Positions 35,601-47,607 are shown, counted from the first letter of the stretch. The stretch: 64,000 bases of DNA from Enoplolaimus lenunculus (GCA_030248215.1 JASANG010002137.1:62001-126000); one strand, 5' to 3'. The notes: generated from the letters alone by a model not told the origin. A program made the numbers and translations.

Positions 35601-38600
35601 TATCTCGTGGAAAATTGCACGATCCAGATTACACGGAATTGTTGAGAAAAGGTATTGAAGCTACTGTGGCGCGAAATCAGCTGCAGAAGTATCGACCCAC
35701 GTACAATTTGTCGAGCAAATTACTTGAACAGGAGCACGAAGATCGTCTGATGGGATCACAAAATAGCACTGATACAAGTAACAAGTCATTGTTAATTTTC
35801 TGATTTAGCTTTGATTACATTTTAAGTTTGAGGTTGATGTCATCAAGCAGTTATTTGAGCAAATTACAGCTTAAATACCTATTTTCTATAACGTTTCCGC
35901 ATAGGTTGGCGCGATAATTTAAACGTTTAATGTTACTTGCCGCCCTTTGCTTACAATCTCACACTGTGAACGGCGGTGTCGCACGGTGCCGCAGTACACG
36001 TATACCAATACCCTTCTGGGGGTTCGCTACTGGAGGGGTGGGGGCCTTCCACGTACCAAAAGCCGCTCCCACTTAAGGTTTTACCAATGTTCAGCCCCAC
36101 ATACAAGAGTTATCCCGTTAATTTTACGTTTCTCACATTTTTTGGAAAAACATCATCAGTATAAATTAAACATGCCCTCTCCTATCGATCATAATATGTC
36201 TTATATATTTGATCTGTGTTTATTATTTATATATGGTTGTTTTTGACGATATGCTTAGTTGTAGGCGTAACTAAACACTGGCTAGTGCAACTGACGCTTT
36301 ATTGAAAATTTTTCAACGCCCACTCAGAAATTTTCCCCTTTTTCCCCGGTTGCGAGCCGGCGGCTCCCTGTTGATGGCCCCCACTCCACCGCGTCTCAGC
36401 GAATACCTAGCCCTGGGTTGTCTGTCATACGCATCATTTTGATGAAAAGGAAATCATTTAACTGTGTGGAGCAGTTCTATGGGGTGAAAACCTCTAGATT
36501 GTTTAAGTTTCGAAATATAATTGGTTAACGGTCGTTACTTCCTTAAAAATATATCTAGAAGTGCTCGCGAATCTTGTTATTATGATGTCCTATTTTTCAG
36601 TTTGTGACCGTGGTGGCAATGACACTGGTGGGCAGTTGTCGTTTTCAAGCGGTGATAAACAACATATGCCGTGTGAAGCAGGTCTCGACATTTGGTGTCA
36701 GCATCGGGCGGAATATCCCATCACTTCTATTTCAGCATGCCGAAATTATGTAGCTTTTGCTGATTCAAAGCAGGTATAAATATTTTTTATATCGCATCTT
36801 TAAATAGACACAAGTAGTATAAGTTGCCAGTGGAATATAAATTATTTGCTTCAAAATGTTTCTGGAGATTATTCACTTGCGGGATAATGCTTTTGACGCA
36901 TAACTTTTTATTTGCGCAGATATATTATCAGGGCCATAGGAAGCCAACGATCTCAACAGTTTTCTCAGACTGAATATTTATATTGTTCATATAATCTAGC
37001 TTATTTTCAGTATTTGTGGTACAGCTCGCTGAAAGGTCCCGATTTAAAGTGGAGTGCTGCTGCGGAACCAGCAGATACAATAGCTGTATCACCTAATGGA
37101 AAAATAGTTTGGCGGCTGCTTGCGGGCGCTGCATATGCTTTGGTGAAACCACATCCACGCAAACCGCGCGGTAAAAGATGGATACCCGCTGGGCATAATT
37201 ACATATCGGTGTCATTGTCGAATAGAAGTGCATGGTGTGTTCGAGGAAATGGCGAAGTAAGTATTGCAGAGTATCAGCGAGTGACCGGATATCCGAGTCC
37301 TGCAAAATCGATATCTAGCCCGGTTTTAGCATTCTAGATCGCCGGATCTTTACTGGAAAAAGTATAACACTTATATGTAACTATTATTTATTAGCAACAA
37401 ACTTTTGTTAAATATCGCCAGTTTCCAAAAACCTCAGTAAAACTGCAAAATAGTGCTATGAGTAACTTTATTGAAGCGATATAATACAGGCGCTTTTTTG
37501 AAGCGACGTATTTCAGAAGCTGAAGCAATGTCTTCGTTCGACTAAAACTGATAGCTAAAACCAACCACGTGTTGAATTCAAAACGGATTATTGTTATTTT
37601 CAAATTTTTAGAATTCATTGTAAAAACAAAGCGGCCAAAAATTTTGGCTTCGAACCAGTCATCACACACGGTTAATATTAAAACGATTGTAGCAGCTATA
37701 TTAAAATGACAGTAAGATGTGTTTTTCTTAAATACTCTTGTTACTTCCAAGCAGTGCGCTTCATTTCGACTAAATGAATTAGTCAGTAAAATTTTTAAAT
37801 TTTGCTTTAGCTGTCAGTTCAGCCGAATCTCAGTTGGGAACAGCCAACGTCAGAGCCAGTTGTTATTGAAACTCCAGTCAGACTTGTTCAAGTATCATGT
37901 AGCGCAGATTCCGTATGGGGACTCACCGACGAAGGGGCTTTTCTGGTTCGGGTTGGCATTAACGATAATAATACACACGGACAAGACTGGGTTGAGGTTT
38001 TGTAAGTTTGTTCAGAGTTTTATTGTTTTTTGTTTCGCATATGGTATTTTCATGAGCCAAACATATTTTTCACAGATTTATACACAGCAATTAAAGAAAT
38101 AAATTTTCGTTCGCGCTCAGGGCGTAAGCTGGTGAGTGTAATAGGCTATTTTAATTTTTGCTTGTTCTTACTACTGTATTTTTAGCCCAGATTTTGTCTC
38201 TGGTCGGCTTGTTCATTTAAATTTATTCAACGACGTGTGTTGGGCAGTCGATACATCTAGTCGCTTGTGGTTCACGCAAGGCTTGTCTTCACAATGGCCT
38301 GTAGGAAAGTCTGGAAAATGGTGGCAGGTACGTTGAAAACAACAATAGATTGAGCGTTTTGTGCGATATTTCTCCAAGGGTTTAGTATGTTTTATTCGTT
38401 ACTATTCGAAATTTAGACCGAGCTGCACATTAACTCGAACCACAAATTCGGTATGGAAGTTATTTTACTTGCAATTCGTTATGTTACTTTTAAGCCAAGT
38501 TTTCGGGTTTTTTTTGTTCGGCCCAGTATTCTGCTCCATGTCGCTTTCAACGCTGTTTTCTGGATGTATAATTGTTAAGATCGGTATCGGATGATATTTT

Positions 38601-41600
38601 GCTAGTGAGGCATGATGGGCTTTTAAGGCAAGGACTGCATTTTTCGAAGTAGTTTTCGATCACTGTTTCCACTTTCAGACGTTTTTTAAGTTTATTAAGC
38701 TCAAAATCTATTAGTTTTTCAATAACTATTTTTGAGGTAATGATACCATCGCTTCATCAATCTTCGAGTAGTCGTTTTCTTGTTGGTTTGGTTGCACCGT
38801 ATCACTCGTTGCCGCCTTGTGTGTTTGCATCCACAGATGGATTATGGCTTGCGGTTGGATCAAAGCTGTATTATGCAAGAAGTTCGCTGACCGGTTTGTA
38901 CTATTTGCATTGAAATTTATTAAGTTTTTTTAAATGAGATAGTGTTAAACAGTTAAAGTTACCGTGTAATGCGAAATCAGTTGCCTTAACCTAATAGCTT
39001 TGAAACATTAAAAAGTATATTGTCGGTATGTATGTAGGCGTCGAGTGGATTTGGCAACGGGGGAAGTTGCGTCATATAAAGGTTTCGAAAGGGGAATTTC
39101 TTGTGTTCCCAATTGAAAAATGCATAAATAACACCTGTACAAACGTCTTGAAGGGGGTTGAGCCCTATCTCCTATGGCTACAGCCTTGTGTGTAAGACTA
39201 CGATTTATAGATTTTTTCATCGACGGTCACGTTTTTGTAGCTCGTATTATCTTTGGTATTTATCCTGTTGCACCTATATCGGTTATAAAAAATTATTTAT
39301 CAAAAACTATTCATTCCAGGTCACAGGTGGAAGTTACCGTTTCCACAGGAACTTTCTTCAGTGTCGCAATTTACGGAGATTTGTGCCGGCTCATTAAATG
39401 ATAGATACGCAGGTGAATTTTGTTTTGCCAACATTAAATCTTCCCAGTCCACATATACAGCTATGCTATTTGTTTTATTTCGAACCAGTAGCAATATGAG
39501 ATATGTAGCATGAAAGACATGGTCGTAGTACATATGTAACACATACAATAGACGAATGTCGTATGCTAACCGGTCGCATATGTGTCGACAAATAGTCGAC
39601 GATAAAAGTGGTAAGAGAGGACGCTGGTTGTGTGGTGTAGTGATTGAGCATTTGCCTAAGGATCCGTTGGTCGCTTGTTCGAACTCAAACCCACTCGTTA
39701 CCCGCTTTTAAAGCTGTTAGGTAAAAAGGTCTGAGGTACTGGTTTCTACCTAGAATGAATTCGTGACGAGGCTTTAAGCGCAATTGTAAATTGCTGTGCT
39801 TTGGACACTGTATCTAGTCGAAATAGGGTGGACGGTCAAGGTACGACCTTGGTGAAAATTGGGCATGTAAGCATGAAAGACATTTTGTCGTGGTGCATAT
39901 GCATTGCGCCAATACACAGTATGTTCTATGCCAACCAGTGGCATACGTGCCGGCAAATAGTTTACTATAGGAGTAATTGGAGAGACTGGCTTACCGGTGT
40001 AGTGGTAGAGCGTTTGCCTACGAATCCGTACGTGGCTAATTCAAACTCAAACCCTCATGTAGCCCGCAAAGGAGTGAAATTCCGGTTCCTAACTAGACGA
40101 CATGTGGCACTGACTCATTCATGGTGGTGTGGTGCCTTTATCTAAGTTGACTGCTACTGTGTTGCTGTTAAGTTTTTTTACGATCGTTAAGTCGCTAACA
40201 ATTCTGTTTTTCAGATCATATTTGGATAGTACGTTCTTCGTCAGAAATATTTGGATATCAGCCAAAATCAAAATCACTACAGTCAATAACGCCGTGTTCT
40301 CATGCAAAGGTAAGTGTTGATTTCAGTTCTTGACATTACATGCTTTCTTTTATATAGTACAATATTTTGCATTTTTAGTTATGTTCCTGTTATCGTACAG
40401 AAAGCTTATTGGGGTTATGACGAAATTTGTTTCTCACAGAATTCGGTGATATTTTAGTTCACATTATATGTATGGTATGTATGTACTTATTTTCTGGTAT
40501 CCTCGATAACTGCGGGTCCTGGCTTATTATGGGTTGTTGACGTGAATGGTGACGTATTCATCCGCTCTGGGTTTGATCCATTACGGACGCCTTTGGGCAC
40601 TGATTGGACAAAACTAGATACTGGTCAATTTGGTACGTTATTTAGTAAAATTTGGTAAGAATGTCTAATCTTCTTACGTTTGTGTTGTACAACTAATGTA
40701 TTGCTAAAATGTTTTCTGTTGAACGTCTAAGCTGATATTTTGTTTCTTGGCTTGCACGTAAAAAATCCACTTCAAAACATTGGTGTATCGGTACATAATG
40801 AGATTTTTTATGTTGCGTTGAAGTAGTATTATTTTGAAGTGTGTTTTCAAAATTTCCCTATGATTTGTTCACCAGATTGGATTTTGAACAGTAAGTATTT
40901 TGTTAGTGTAGTATGTTGTACTTCGTCCATTTTGTTTGTAATTGCACTAATGTATGCAGTGCGTTTGTTTAAGAGGCGTCAGTTAAACTGATTCAATTAT
41001 CATGCAGCTCGGACATGATATGTGCAGTTGATACCGCTGGCGACATATGGGCACGGTTGGGAACAACCCCTACACAAACAGGTTAACTTTTAGTGCTCTT
41101 TTTGGATCTGTATTGTTCATGGTACTTTATTGAAAATATGTAAACTTATATGCATGTTGTTCGACATTGCTCATGTAATAGAATGTAAATATAACAGCTG
41201 GAATGGTGCCCAATTTACGTATCATGGGCATTCCAGTTTTAATAATATGATATGAACCATTCTTTTCACTTTTAAGGGAACCTAACTCCAGCGTGGATTC
41301 CACTGGATCGACCTGATACAACGGACCCGGCGCAAAGCGTTTGGTGCAGCAATGACGGTAGCGTGATATGGATGCTCAATAAATCTGGACGAGCCTTTTG
41401 TAGACTCGGTGTAACTCCAGATTTTCCTATCGGTGTCAAATGGTTTGAAGTATGTTTTTCTTGCATTGTGTTATAGATTCTGAAATATGTTCGCGCGCAA
41501 AAATACAAAATATTTTGTAATAATGTACTACGTTATTATGCACGGTTCATAAATTTGTTATAACCGACTGTCAACATTACATCGTTTTAAAAGTTGTTTT

Positions 41601-42611
41601 GAACACGAGTAGAGTGTTTGTAATCTCGTATAACTTTATTCCTATAAGTAATAGTAACGATGTTATGGATGCGTAAGTTTCAATTGCAGATGCAGAAGCA
41701 GATTTTGAGACTTCATATCCATGCATGCGCATGCAGATGTTTTTCAATATGTTTCCGAATTACAAGATGTTGCTTCAAATTAAGTTTAACGTTTACGAAG
41801 TGTTCGAACATAATATATATAGCATCGCTTGCATCTCTCTTTGATAACTTCAGGTGCACGGACTTGTTTGCAAAAATTTATGTGTCGGGTTCTCGTCTGT
41901 GTTTGCGGTCACTGGTGAAATGGTGTTATTCCGTCGATTCAACGTGTCAAATGTAAATCCGTCTGGAGATTATTGGAAACAAGTACCCGGTGAAGCGAAG
42001 TTTTTGAGCGGTAGGTGTTGGTGGGCGAAATGCTAATGATGCATATTTTGTAAAAATTGCTGTGTGTCAATGCATTTATAAAATTTAGAATCATAGTGTG
42101 TATGTGACCGTTTAGTTTGCGAGAGATAGACAGACTTTTTTGTCAACACAAAATTAAACTTTAGCATAATAAGTTCACTTAAAATATTGCCACCATACGA
42201 CCGAACCAATTTTTTAGATTTCACAATCGCTAGCGTCATACTTTACATAAAGTTCAAAAGTAACGAGTTCGCTAAAAACAAAATTTAACTTTTTGAAACT
42301 CAAAGATAAATGTAAACTAGCGAAAAATTTTACATCTAATACCGGAACCGGATAGTTAAAACCCTGTAATGGTTTCTCTACCGGAACTGGGATTCTGTGG
42401 ATGTTCTTATGCTATTTTGTCTTAGAAATATGATTGCCATGTAAGTTTAATTATTGTTTTTATGATAAATTATTTAGTAACTCCGACTCAACAGCTGTGG
42501 GGGCTGGATGCCGATGGTAATGTTTTGCAGCACACGTCCAAATTATACTTCTCACCGGTTGGTCGCGAAGATTCACATTATCACGAAAACGAAGGATGGG
42601 AACTTGTGTAA
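23690..42611 (+). CDS. TECPR2: TECPR2 homologue (WD40 and tectonin beta-propeller repeat protein), 21 exons
   Basis: Exons: 23690-23956, 25008-25127, 26571-26699, 29783-29943, 30565-31005, 31308-32080, 32597-32683, 33526-35005, 35575-35777, 36601-36773, 37011-37256, 37811-38001, 38186-38327, 38737-38893, 39320-39412, 40215-40309, 40458-40654, 41008-41081, 41277-41449, 41854-42010, 42478-42611; all phases agree (1830 residues; human 1411). TECPR2 binds Atg8-family proteins and HOPS and acts in ER exit and autophagosome-lysosome traffic. Residues 1-400 match its N-terminal WD40 region: IAVGEGNGMVELFQL, TAIAWSSDGHKVISGDSSG, LRQIGTAPRK, RPGCRLWKANADG. About 430-1220 is Ser/Asn/Lys-rich and disordered. 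About 1225-1830 holds tectonin repeats with recurring V-W-x-x-D/N-x-x-G-x-x-x-x-R-x-G units. It ends GWELV, an Atg8-interacting motif like the C-terminal one in human TECPR2. Met at 23690 or 23702 may start it. The junctions of exons 7 and 17 are the least certain. Confidence 0.93.
24067..24217. mobile_element. hAT-type MITE, family C, short copy
   Basis: Begins CAGGGTGTCAACGAACC and ends ACCTTTGTTACTACCCTG. Shares 'ccgaatcc' and 'tttgccaaatccgaacc' with the full copy at 45614-45984. Flanking 8-mers match at only 5 of 8 positions. In TECPR2 intron 1. Confidence 0.65.
25375..26340 (+). repeat. Interspersed element with about 170-bp tandem subunits (Helentron/HINE-like?)
   Basis: In TECPR2 intron 2. 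It opens with a hairpin-forming CCGAGCAAAGCTCGG and a conserved block ('cgaaaggtggatgtccgtc', 'ggctgaaccgattttgat'). Then about four and a half tandem units follow; TAGCTAATAG-like starts lie at 25604, 25771, 25948, 26123 and 26277, with spacings of 154-177 bp. The end near 26320 repeats 'cgagcttcgctc'. Terminal hairpins plus an internal minisatellite suggest a Helentron-associated element, but this is inference. Confidence 0.6.
26869..27350. mobile_element. hAT-type MITE with internal (TATG)n microsatellite
   Basis: Begins CAGGGGTCCAACAGGAAC and ends with the inverse of CAGGGTGCAACATTG. GGAAC-rich ends enclose a degenerate TATG/TGTA microsatellite at about 27045-27235. No convincing 8-bp duplication, so it may be two joined elements. 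In TECPR2 intron 3. Confidence 0.55.
27354..28853 (-). mobile_element. RTE-like LINE (non-LTR retrotransposon), 5'-truncated, decayed
   Basis: Minus-strand fragment in TECPR2 intron 3, antisense to the gene. Open frames at 28853-28044 and 28022-27651 and the tail to about 27405 share one frame, interrupted by TAA at 28046-28044 and TAG at 27653-27651. Reverse transcriptase signs: KNYRGISLL-like QNYRGISLLSVAFKIL, FIDFKAAFDSIDR, GIRQGSVQSPVMFNYVVDW and catalytic DYADD; then the C-terminal YGAETW and RLKWLGHVLR blocks typical of RTE and related LINEs. The endonuclease is missing, as in ordinary 5' truncation. The 3' end runs into an ATAGAT/TATA microsatellite (27354-27395), a common RTE tail. 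Confidence 0.88.
28854..29590. repeat. G-rich repeat region, possibly a transposon with inverted ends
   Basis: The left part has CCCCCAGGACTTCC and several GGGGGG runs; the right part has AAGTCTTGGGGGCCCC and AAGTGCTGGGGGCCCCC, partly inverted relative to the left. The 460-bp middle is AT-rich and non-coding. It abuts the truncated 5' end of the LINE. I cannot name the class. Confidence 0.45.
29600..29745. repeat. Two worn hAT-type MITE ends
   Basis: 'caatcgaaccctg' near 29630 and 'gccggttgcaccct' near 29745 are right ends of the CAGGGTGCAACCGG type. The second lies about 37 bp upstream of the exon 4 acceptor of TECPR2. Confidence 0.5.
30089..30546. repeat. Perfect palindrome with 157-bp arms plus a third direct copy
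   Basis: The left arm 30089-30245 and right arm 30255-30411 are exact reverse complements around a 9-bp spacer (30246-30254). A third copy, 30415-30546, runs in the left-arm direction with two or three changes (ACTGTTTATG for ACTTATTATG). All lie in TECPR2 intron 4, and the third copy leads directly into the pyrimidine tract and acceptor of exon 5 (30565). It resembles no repeat elsewhere in the window. Confidence 0.95.
32170..32535. repeat. hAT-type MITE family F, worn copy
   Basis: Begins CAGGGTTCCACCGGAATTCC and includes 'gttcctgcactcaaag'; a weak end 'ggttcctgttaatg' lies near 32520. Lies in TECPR2 intron 6, before small exon 7. Confidence 0.55.
32798..33203. mobile_element. hAT-type MITE, family B
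   Basis: 406 bp. Begins CAAGGTGCAAAC and ends CGCTTTGCACCCTG. Flanks CTGCAGTT and CTCCAGGT agree at 6 of 8 positions. Shares its body with 11224-11632. In TECPR2 intron 7. Confidence 0.75.
39505..39760 (+). mobile_element. tRNA-derived SINE, copy 2
   Basis: Leader begins 'gtagcatgaaagacatgg' and has 'gtcgacaaatagtcgacga'. The tRNA-like part has an A-box-like GTGGTGTAGTGATTGAG and a B-box-like TGTTCGAACTC. It ends at 'ctacctagaatg', like copy 1. In TECPR2 intron 15, sense orientation. Confidence 0.7.
39867..40105 (+). mobile_element. tRNA-derived SINE, copy 3
   Basis: Leader begins 'gtaagcatgaaagacattt'. A-box-like GGTGTAGTGGTAGAGCG, then 'tttgcctacgaatccgtacg' and a B-box-like AATTCAAACTC. 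Follows copy 2 by about 100 bp in the same intron and orientation. Confidence 0.7.
42330..42412. repeat. Worn ACCGGAACCGG MITE fragment
   Basis: 'taccggaaccggatag' and 'accggaactgggattc' recall family A ends. About 70 bp upstream of the last TECPR2 exon. Confidence 0.4.
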
Positions 42612-45600
42612 ATTTATACACGGTTGTGGTTTTTATTTTTTGCTCAATATTTTTGATACGGCAATTTGATTAGAAGTATTTTTCACGGAATACCTTTTTG
42701 GATCCGATTATGACACGTTTATACACGTATGTCCTGAAATATAAGTGGAGCGGCCTGTGGCTGGCTAACTTCACACCGTTCGACGAGAAAGTTTTTGTAC
42801 TAAAAACCGTTCCCGATCTGCCCCATAAAAACATAGCAGTTATATAACAAAAATTAACAACATTTCAACATTTTATGTTGATTCCATAGTTTTGTACAAA
42901 ATTTATCTATCGACTCGCGACTTTTACGTATAGGTCTATAATGAATTTAGCAAATTGTGGACATAAATATTCAATGAATGATAAATTTTGGGTCACTTCC
43001 ACATTTTAGTGAGTTTGTTTGTAACTAAATTTTGAAAAATATCATTACCGAGTGCTTTTAAACGGCAAATTTAAAAGCTTTAAAAGCTATCTTGGCAAAT
43101 ATATAATCAAAAAGGGCTTCATTAACCGCGACATTGCATCTAAACCGACTTCGATGTCAGGGACATTGCGTCTAAAAAGGCTTCGATATCCAAGACATTA
43201 CGACTAAAGAAGCTTCAATATCCGGGACACTGAAGCCAACAGCTTCAGTGTTCCAGATACTGAAGCCTGGTGTGGGCATGATATTGTATAATCAGCTTAA
43301 GTAATCTTCCGATTTTTGTCTTATTTTCCGAACCTCAAATTTTTGCCGAATCCGAACCTTTGTTGCCACCCTGCCATGTAGGGCAACCTGTCCCATGAGA
43401 CTGCTAGTACAACCCTTCCTATAGGACGCCATGTCCCACTTACACCTCTGTGTATGTCTGTTATGCCAGCCATTGTTAGTCATGCTTGAAATCTCTTTTA
43501 TTTGTATTACTAATGCACTAATTCGGTGCAACACTACAGTAAGTTCGCTACACAACTTGAACAGCGCGATTTAATACATTCTTAAAACCTATACAATTTT
43601 AATATACTAATCCAAATGGTTGTAAGACTTCCAACGCAACACCTCAGAGTATAATATGCAGGACACCAAAGTTACAGGTAATTCCTGAACTGTTTAACTG
43701 TCAAACTGTAAGCATATAAACTTGAGTTCACAAACAAACTTAAGTGTTATGTGCTGGAGCTAGGGATATGCCGATTTATCGGTATAGGTATCGGCGTATT
43801 TTCACAATAAAAATTAGCTGGAAACTGAAGTTGGGATGCATTGAATTTTTATATAACTTTTGTTTTTGTAAAAATATTAGTTTGACTTCAAACGTGGTTT
43901 GTATTTGTACATATACTATTAAATTATATCAATTTTCACAATATGATGTGATGTGTCTAGTTCTGCCGTATATATTGCCATAATTTTTTATCTTGCAAAG
44001 GCATTGTGTACATAAATGATGTGCGATATATGACGCTTTTTACAATTTTTATTATTTCATAAAATACTGCGCTTCTTTGCACTGTGTGACAATGTTATTG
44101 CGTCTAAATTTCCGTTGTCTTGTTTATAATAAAATAGAATAATCGTAGTGGGTATAGTGCAGTTTGTCTTCAACATTTTGTTTAGTGTTGCCCTGGGGCC
44201 TAGATACACGGGGCCGGCTCAGACCGTGGCCCCGGCACATGAACCAGCATTATCAACCGCGGTGAAAGAATATTTTGTATGAGTGCATGTTTTGTTTGTC
44301 AAAATATTCGTTTGCTGCTAGACAACCATGTTTTTGTTGAAAGGTGAAACGTTATTTCAAACCATAATTTATTTCATATACTGTAGTGTAAAAATATGTA
44401 CAAGTGTATATTTTATAATGTTTTCGCTTGAGCGAACCAGCAGATTCTTCTTTAGCTTTTCAAGATTCATTGAGTCAAGTAAATATTGCAATTAGATTTT
44501 GGCACCTTTCCCCTGCAAATCATGCGTTGCGCCGTAGCCAGGTCCAGAAGCATATCTAATTTTGTTTAGAACAAAAATATCGTTGTTCAACTCTAGGCTG
44601 CACGTTAAATTTCATTTTCTTGAGATATACGGTGCGTATTGTTGCGTATGTGTGTATATCGGTAAAAATTCCGGTATTTTTTCAACGCAATTTTCCGATA
44701 TTTTCGGTATTGAAAATTTTTCTCATACGAAAATTTAAGAAAAATTGACATATTATTCACTTATTTATCTAAAATTGTATGAGCGTGTATTGCCAAAATT
44801 TTTAATTTGTGTCATAGTTTATAATTGATCATACATTTCCAGCTACTGCATTTGTTTCAAGATTTTGGCATCCTAAATGGTGTGTTTACACCGTTAAAAG
44901 CGTTAAAATCATAAAATAGCGTTAAAAATGACTTTTCTTTAACAAGAATTTTTTGTTTTCCGCATCCGTATTTTTTTCACTTTCCGGTTCTGGTGTTTTA
45001 TAATTGCTGTTGCACTCTGTAAGCAAGCTGCGATCAAATTTCAAAGTTCCATAATATATTATTTTTTGTGCCAAAAGCGCTTGGAAACGGAATGAATTTT
45101 TATGGCCGTTAAACCATATCGACATGTGCTATACGGTAACTAGAGGAATTAGCGAAGCAGTTTTTGTTTATGGTACATGCAGTATTCTGAACAGTGTTGT
45201 AAATATGCGCATTCCATGGAGCTACGCATTTTAAACTGTATTCAACACTTGTACTGGTCTTCAGATTTTTTTTAATTTTGCATATATTTGTTTTAATTGA
45301 AATTTGCTTTGCAATCAATATATATACGTATTGAACAATCTTGATGCCAAAATTAAACGAAAAAATCTATTTTGAGGCAGTATTCCTAATTTTAGCGCCG
45401 TACAGAAAAAAAGCATTGATTTTGACTTCTCCCAAAAATTTGTCCAATTTCAAAATTGGTCTTAAACAGGGTTCGAAATCGAAGTACTTCCGGTAATAAA
45501 TTTGAACTTTCCCCCCACACCAGTATTAATTTAATGAAAGGCGAAAGTCCCCCACAGTATTTATATCATTACATAATCACATGCTTAGGGTCAAGTTAGT

Positions 45601-45613
45601 TATATATGGAAAA
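42612..45613. other. Convergent intergenic region after TECPR2
   Basis: No exon found. It holds a short tandem repeat around 43120-43265 ('aagcttcgatgtc...gggacattg' type units of about 45 bp), a family C end near 43320-43376 ('ccgaacctttgttgccaccc'), and AT-rich DNA. The TECPR2 3' untranslated region starts here; no clear AATAAA lies within the first few hundred bases. Confidence 0.45.
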
Positions 45614-45984
45614 CAGGGTAGCACCGAATCCACGATTTGACCGAATCTAAATCCATTGCTAATTTGCCGAATCCGAATCTTGCATGTTGCAAATTTCGGT
45701 TGTATCTATAAATTGTTTCACAATATCAACCCAATGCAAGTCGTATAATTTTTAAACGGTAATAGGTATATTTCGTGTCCTACCTCAGTTTTGATAATTG
45801 TGACCTAAAATAATTTTTTTATTAATATAACAAGTTATTTAAAATTTGTATTGTTTAAAACTGAAAAATCATATTGCCGAACATTGTTTACTTCCGCTTT
45901 TGGAACGGGCTTTCGTATAACCGAATCCGATTCCGAACCACAAGTTTTTGCCGAATCCGAACCCGGACCTTTGTAGCCACCCTG
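45614..45984. mobile_element. hAT-type MITE, family C, with perfect 8-bp target duplication
   Basis: 371 bp. Begins CAGGGTAGCACCGAATCC and ends GGACCTTTGTAGCCACCCTG. Flanked by identical ATGGAAAA at 45606-45613 and 45985-45992. 'CCGAATCCGAA' repeats lie at both ends. No open frame. Confidence 0.92.
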
Positions 45985-46603
45985 ATGGAAAATAAACAAG
46001 TCAAACAAGCCATGTATGTAGAGTAGAAAACTGAGAGGTTGAAATCAAGTCTGTCATAGAAAACTCATTATACTGTTTTGTGATCATTAATGGTTTTGTT
46101 TACGTAGATGTAGCTTACTTATTATATATTATTTAGACCGAATTACACTGTAATATATTATATTGCATGAATTTTAGGCAATATCTGGTTACAACCTGGT
46201 AACACTGTGCATATAGCAGGAATGCCGCAAATGCTAAACCATTCCGCATTAGTTCAGTTCTATCAGCAAGCGTTCGTCAACTTTTATTAAATCTTGCAAA
46301 GCAGAAATAAAATTTAAGTATGATTTAAGGCAGATTTGTCGGACATACAACTGGTTTTTATGTACGTTTACGTTCTGGAGATAGGCAATTACCCTTGTGG
46401 TCGTTAGGTGTAAACAAACGAGTAGGGGTGGAGCTATATACTCTAATAATTTTATGTTCGGACACCGTAGTACGCGAATTGCCGTTCGCCGCTGGCTGGC
46501 ACCGCGTACGATGCCGCACGGTGACGGCGTGCGTCGTAGATAGGTATAGCAACAACCTAAATTAGCCAACCGTTTACATTCGGAATATGTTAACATTCTC
46601 TAT

Positions 46604-46852
46604 CAAGGTGTAACCGGTTAACTTTAGCAAATAGGGTTGCCAAGAATTTTAGTTTTAGTTTATTTTGAGAAATCCTGAAAATTTGTTCTGAAAATAGCGC
46701 CGAAAGCTATAGCCAAACGCGCAGAAAATACAATTTTTGTAAAACTATAAGAAATTTCACTACCGAAATCATCTGAATCTTCTGCAAAAAGTTTATCGGA
46801 GCCGGTGGTCGATTTCCTGCCGGAGCGGAAGTAGACCTCCGGTTATACCCTG
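46604..46852. mobile_element. hAT-type MITE, family H, with perfect 8-bp target duplication
   Basis: 249 bp. Begins CAAGGTGTAACCGG and ends CCGGTTATACCCTG. Flanked by identical TTCTCTAT at 46596-46603 and 46853-46860. The body differs from families A-C. A longer relative is at 60768-61120. Confidence 0.9.
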
Positions 46853-47054
46853 TTCTCTATTATAATTGTGCATTGATTCTGTACTTCATTTTTGCCTTAA
46901 TATTTTGTGCCTTGAAATAAATGTCACTATATACCTTTGATTGATACGATTTGAGTGCTACTGTTATAGTATGCCGTGTTTAGTATTTTGTTTTTCTAAA
47001 CTTGATGCTGATATATATCAGAGCAGAATGCAGATCACCTTATATACAAGAATT

Positions 47055-47190
47055 GGCCCATGTTACTTTAAGGGGCGTCCAGGTTTCTGGTGGGTCTATA
47101 AAAGAGTAGGTTTAGATTATAGATTAGATTTTTGCATAGACTTAGAAATACGCTTAATCTACTGTTACGCCCCTTAAAGTAACATTGGTC
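47055..47190. mobile_element. Small MITE with GGCCCATGT ends and 8-bp target duplication
   Basis: 136 bp. Inverted ends of 24 bp start GGCCCATGTTACTTTAAGG. Flanked by identical CAAGAATT at 47047-47054 and 47191-47198. Related to the sequence at 1-497; a further fragment starts near 47229. Confidence 0.88.
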
Positions 47191-47607
47191 CAAGAATTAT
47201 TTTGTCATGCGCGGTGCCATAAGTAGTACATAAAAACTGGCCCATGTTACCTATATGGGGGTCTGCTTACTAAGCCTAAGCCTACACCTAACCCGAAGCA
47301 TAAACATTTGAGAGTATAAGTAGCTCATGTTTGGAAGCTTTAGTGTTGAATAAAATTTGCATTTCCATTCATGAAACATCCACGCTACTCCAGTACTCCA
47401 AACTGTTTTGTTAAATGTTCAGATTCATATTTATATTAAAAGTTCAGGTTCATATTTTATACTGTGTATGCAGTAAAGTATTGTAGTTCAGTTTATTCGA
47501 CCGAGAAGATAAGTTACGAGGCGTGCTACCGCCGTTTATACTGTTGTGATCCGAGTAAAGTATGTAAAGGTATACAAGCGTACGGGTACTAACTGAGAAT
47601 TTTTCCG

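Noticed and set aside
40859-40900. A 15-bp micro-exon before the GTAAGT at 40891 in TECPR2
   Set aside because: It breaks the phase between exons 17 and 18; the longer exon 17 ending at 40654 joins directly to 41008 in frame and keeps the tectonin pattern.
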